Source of the DNA: a virus
Reading direction: 5' to 3' (one strand)
IMG/VR virus record: IMGVR_UViG_3300020159_003198
Span: 1-27,805 of that record
DNA: 27,805 nt
Shown: positions 25,802 through 27,805 of the stretch, in pieces
How the letters are laid out: each line of letters starts with the position of its first letter
Numbering within the stretch: position 1 is the first letter of the stretch
Position numbers and translations under genes: made by a program
The notes under the pieces: generated by a model
Told to the model about the DNA's origin: nothing
Database searches by the model: none
The model's input: only the letters and a program-made list of their open reading frames with translations

Positions 25802-27757
25802 ATGAGTTTTTTAGATACAAATTATTCGGGAATAATAGCCACAAGGTTAACACAAAAAGGAAGAGAAAGTATTGCAAATGGTAATTTTGTTATCAGTCAT
25901 TTTGCAGTTGGAGATTCGGAATATTCTTATGTAGACTCAACTACAGGTTCTTTAGTATTTTCACCTTTTGATGATTATGGTAATGTGAAATATCCAATAC
26001 AATACACTTCAGGTAGCACACCTTATGGTGTTCCAATTTCAGAAATGACAACGGTTGAATGTTCAAATGTGATGGGTCCAGCTGGATTTGTGTCGGGTTC
26101 ATTAGATGACAACTTTGTTATTAAAACAACATATGAAACAATAAGTTCATTTACGGGATTAACAAATCAATTAAATGTAATTAATGGTTCCAATTATGGT
26201 GTTGGTGATTTTGTGACGTTAGTTTTAAATCTAAATAAGATAAACACTTCATTAGATACAATAACAGGAAATACAAATAGTCAAATATATAAAATAACAG
26301 CAACAGGGTCGACAACGGTAACTCTTGATAGAACAACACAATTATTACCGAGTGGTAATGTAATACTAATTCCAAACGAAGAAGATTTTCAAAATCCATT
26401 AAAATTAGATACGACCGAACAACAAAATTCTTGGTCGATGAATGTTGTGTGGGATAGTCAACCAATAGGTTTAGAAACATCTGATAGACCAATAACCGGA
26501 TACACTAGTAATGTTTTTGTTGGTACAAAAGAATTTTTAGGTTATAAAACATCTGAAGGACAAACAATTAATACAGGAACTACAATCACAAATACCTTAG
26601 GTGAGACGGTTATTATTACCCCTGAAGAACAAAAATGTATAGCAATTTTACATTATTCTAAAAACGGAGATTCAATTGACCCGGATAGGTTTTTTAAATA
26701 CGATGACCATATAAGTACCACAAATACTGGATATACCCCACCAAATGAACCTTCTTTATCTGATGAAGAATATTTTTTGGTTCATATGCCATTTTTATTA
26801 TATCATAGAAATACAGGAACAACTGTTGGTGCAACATTTAAAATGGGAACAGTTGACAAAGAGTACGTATCATCCAAAAACTCAAGATTTGTTTTAAATT
26901 ACAGAGATTTACTTGATAAAAATAATTTTAGAGTCGGTAAGATATTCTATAATCAACAAGTAATTGTATTTGACGACGAGGAAATTGTTGCAACTTTAGA
27001 TTATAAATCAAATAGAAGATTCACATTACCCGCACCAAAGGTAAGTGCAATTATTACCAATGACCCTATCACTGATTTAACTACAGGTAAAACTATGTGG
27101 GTTTCCTACGTTCTTTCATATACGGGTGATACTAATACAAACAGTTTACCATGTAACTATTTTATGAAAGTTACGGGAGGCACAACACCACATAGTGTTT
27201 CTGTTAAATTTAATAGTGGAGAATTTCAATACTTACAAACTTCAACAGGAAATACTATTAATGGACAAATTGCAAATGAATTTTATTTGTTATACCAATT
27301 AACTGATAATGGATTGACCCCTGACCCCGATAGTTGGTTAAAGAAAAAATATACATTAACACTTAATGGTAATTCATTAATTGAGTCATCATCACTGGCG
27401 GGACAAACGTTTACTTTAAATCAAACAGACTACGCGGCGGGAACCTCATTTATATTATCAAATCATATGAATAAAAATTTTTCACTATCATCAGGACCTT
27501 ATTTTGGTGATGAGCAACCATTTCCCGGTAGTATAAATGCGGTGAGAGCAACTGAAATACAACAATTGAGTTTTAAAGTTAATCTACCCGCAGATAAATT
27601 TACAACATCGGTTAACCCAACATATACTTCGGGTAATTTAAAAATAACCGAAGTGGCTTTATTGAACTCCAATAAAGATACATTAATTATGGGTAAATTA
27701 TCAGCACCATTGACAAGGTCAGGAGCACAAGTTTTTATGGTACAGTTAGATTTCTAA
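25802..27757 (+). CDS. Probable tail fibre / collar protein, 651 aa
   Basis: Predicted fibre-type or baseplate-attachment protein. The N-terminus has LTQKGRESIANG followed by HFAVGDSEYSYV (residues about 17-45), which matches the pattern of tail-collar fibre N-termini ('lT..G...ia.a......i..favGDg'), the part that anchors fibres to the baseplate. The body is beta-rich, with Gly/Thr repeats typical of fibre domains. The C-terminus (LKITEVALLNSNKDTLIMGK, then a Gln-Val-Phe-Met-Val-Gln-Leu-Asp-Phe end) resembles the 'itEvgLyd....lla.gkl' tail of phage fibre-like proteins. It starts after a 26-base A/T-rich spacer and ends 39 bases before the next start. No host-binding tip can be recognised. The family call is tentative. 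Confidence 0.6.
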   Translation: MSFLDTNYSGIIATRLTQKGRESIANGNFVISHFAVGDSEYSYVDSTTGSLVFSPFDDYGNVKYPIQYTSGSTPYGVPISEMTTVECSNVMGPAGFVSGSLDDNFVIKTTYETISSFTGLTNQLNVINGSNYGVGDFVTLVLNLNKINTSLDTITGNTNSQIYKITATGSTTVTLDRTTQLLPSGNVILIPNEEDFQNPLKLDTTEQQNSWSMNVVWDSQPIGLETSDRPITGYTSNVFVGTKEFLGYKTSEGQTINTGTTITNTLGETVIITPEEQKCIAILHYSKNGDSIDPDRFFKYDDHISTTNTGYTPPNEPSLSDEEYFLVHMPFLLYHRNTGTTVGATFKMGTVDKEYVSSKNSRFVLNYRDLLDKNNFRVGKIFYNQQVIVFDDEEIVATLDYKSNRRFTLPAPKVSAIITNDPITDLTTGKTMWVSYVLSYTGDTNTNSLPCNYFMKVTGGTTPHSVSVKFNSGEFQYLQTSTGNTINGQIANEFYLLYQLTDNGLTPDPDSWLKKKYTLTLNGNSLIESSSLAGQTFTLNQTDYAAGTSFILSNHMNKNFSLSSGPYFGDEQPFPGSINAVRATEIQQLSFKVNLPADKFTTSVNPTYTSGNLKITEVALLNSNKDTLIMGKLSAPLTRSGAQVFMVQLDF

Positions 27758-27779
27758 GACTTTACAATTCATGTTAAAT

Positions 27780-27791
27780 TATTTATTATAG
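27780..27791 (+). promoter_or_regulatory. TATTTATTATAG element before the last start codon
   Basis: The same 13-mer TATTTATTATAGT as at 4304-4316 (here 27780-27792). It lies in the loop of a weak hairpin whose arms, ATGTTAAA (27771-27778) and TTTACAT (27792-27798), would cover the ATG at 27797. The repeat is certain; the function is not known. Confidence 0.45.
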
Positions 27792-27796
27792 TTTAC

Positions 27797-27805
27797 ATGA
27801 GCAAA
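27797..27805 (+). CDS. Start of a further gene, cut by the window edge
   Basis: ATG AGC AAA (Met-Ser-Lys) follows the A/T-rich element found before other genes here, 39 bases after the previous stop, in the same direction. Only three codons are visible, so the product cannot be named. The call rests on context alone. Confidence 0.5.

Noticed and set aside
1-27805. tRNA genes, integrase, insertion sequences or toxin-antitoxin genes
   Set aside because: Nothing found; gaps between genes are at most about 90 bases and contain no cloverleaf or terminal inverted repeats.

Overview
The window is an AT-rich block (roughly one third G+C by eye) with every gene on the plus strand and almost no intergenic space. 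It reads as the tail/baseplate part of the late structural module of a large myovirus-like (T4-like) phage. The likely host is a member of Bacteroidetes (Flavobacteria-like). The phage assignment rests on a gp25-like baseplate wedge gene followed directly by a gp6/J-like wedge gene and then a run of very large beta-rich virion proteins. The host assignment is inference. It rests on the absence of Shine-Dalgarno sequences, the AT-rich start contexts, and SprB-like, cadherin-like and Calx-beta-like adhesin modules typical of Bacteroidetes surface proteins.

Layout. Positions 1-1885 hold the 3' part of a class Ia ribonucleotide reductase large subunit (nucleotide metabolism), closed by a rho-independent terminator at 1913-1940. 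From 1977 onward the genes are structural: gp25-like wedge (1977-2429), gp6-like wedge (2431-4263), a 1524-residue protein with a transthyretin-like domain and a hydrophobic segment (4317-8891), two unrecognised probable structural proteins (8891-10660 and 10660-11499), two giant modular proteins with long Thr-Pro tracts (11514-15356 and 15367-21228), three unrecognised smaller proteins (21243-21854, 21937-22446, 22477-23397), a P2 gpI-like tail protein (23397-25775), a probable tail fibre/collar protein (25802-27757), and the first codons of another gene at 27797.

How the genes may work together. gp25-like and gp6-like proteins form the inner baseplate wedge, and the gpI-like protein is the expected third member of that core. 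The 1524-residue protein lies where gp7 lies in T4. The two Thr-Pro proteins look like long flexible or extended fibres carrying host-like adhesion domains, and the 651-residue protein looks like a baseplate-attached fibre. Gene junctions are tight (three TAATG overlaps), which suggests long polycistronic late transcripts.

Most notable: (i) two adjacent adhesin-like virion proteins that share Thr-Pro stalks and Bacteroidetes surface-adhesin modules, one containing four cadherin-like repeats of exactly 300 bp each; (ii) a recurrent TATTTATA / TATTTATTATAGT element placed 1-5 bases (in one case 16) before several start codons, in one case forming the arm of a 14-bp hairpin; (iii) hydrophobic, potentially membrane-inserting segments in two of the giant virion proteins. 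No tRNA, CRISPR array, insertion sequence or integrase was seen, and no gene-free stretch exceeds 300 bases.
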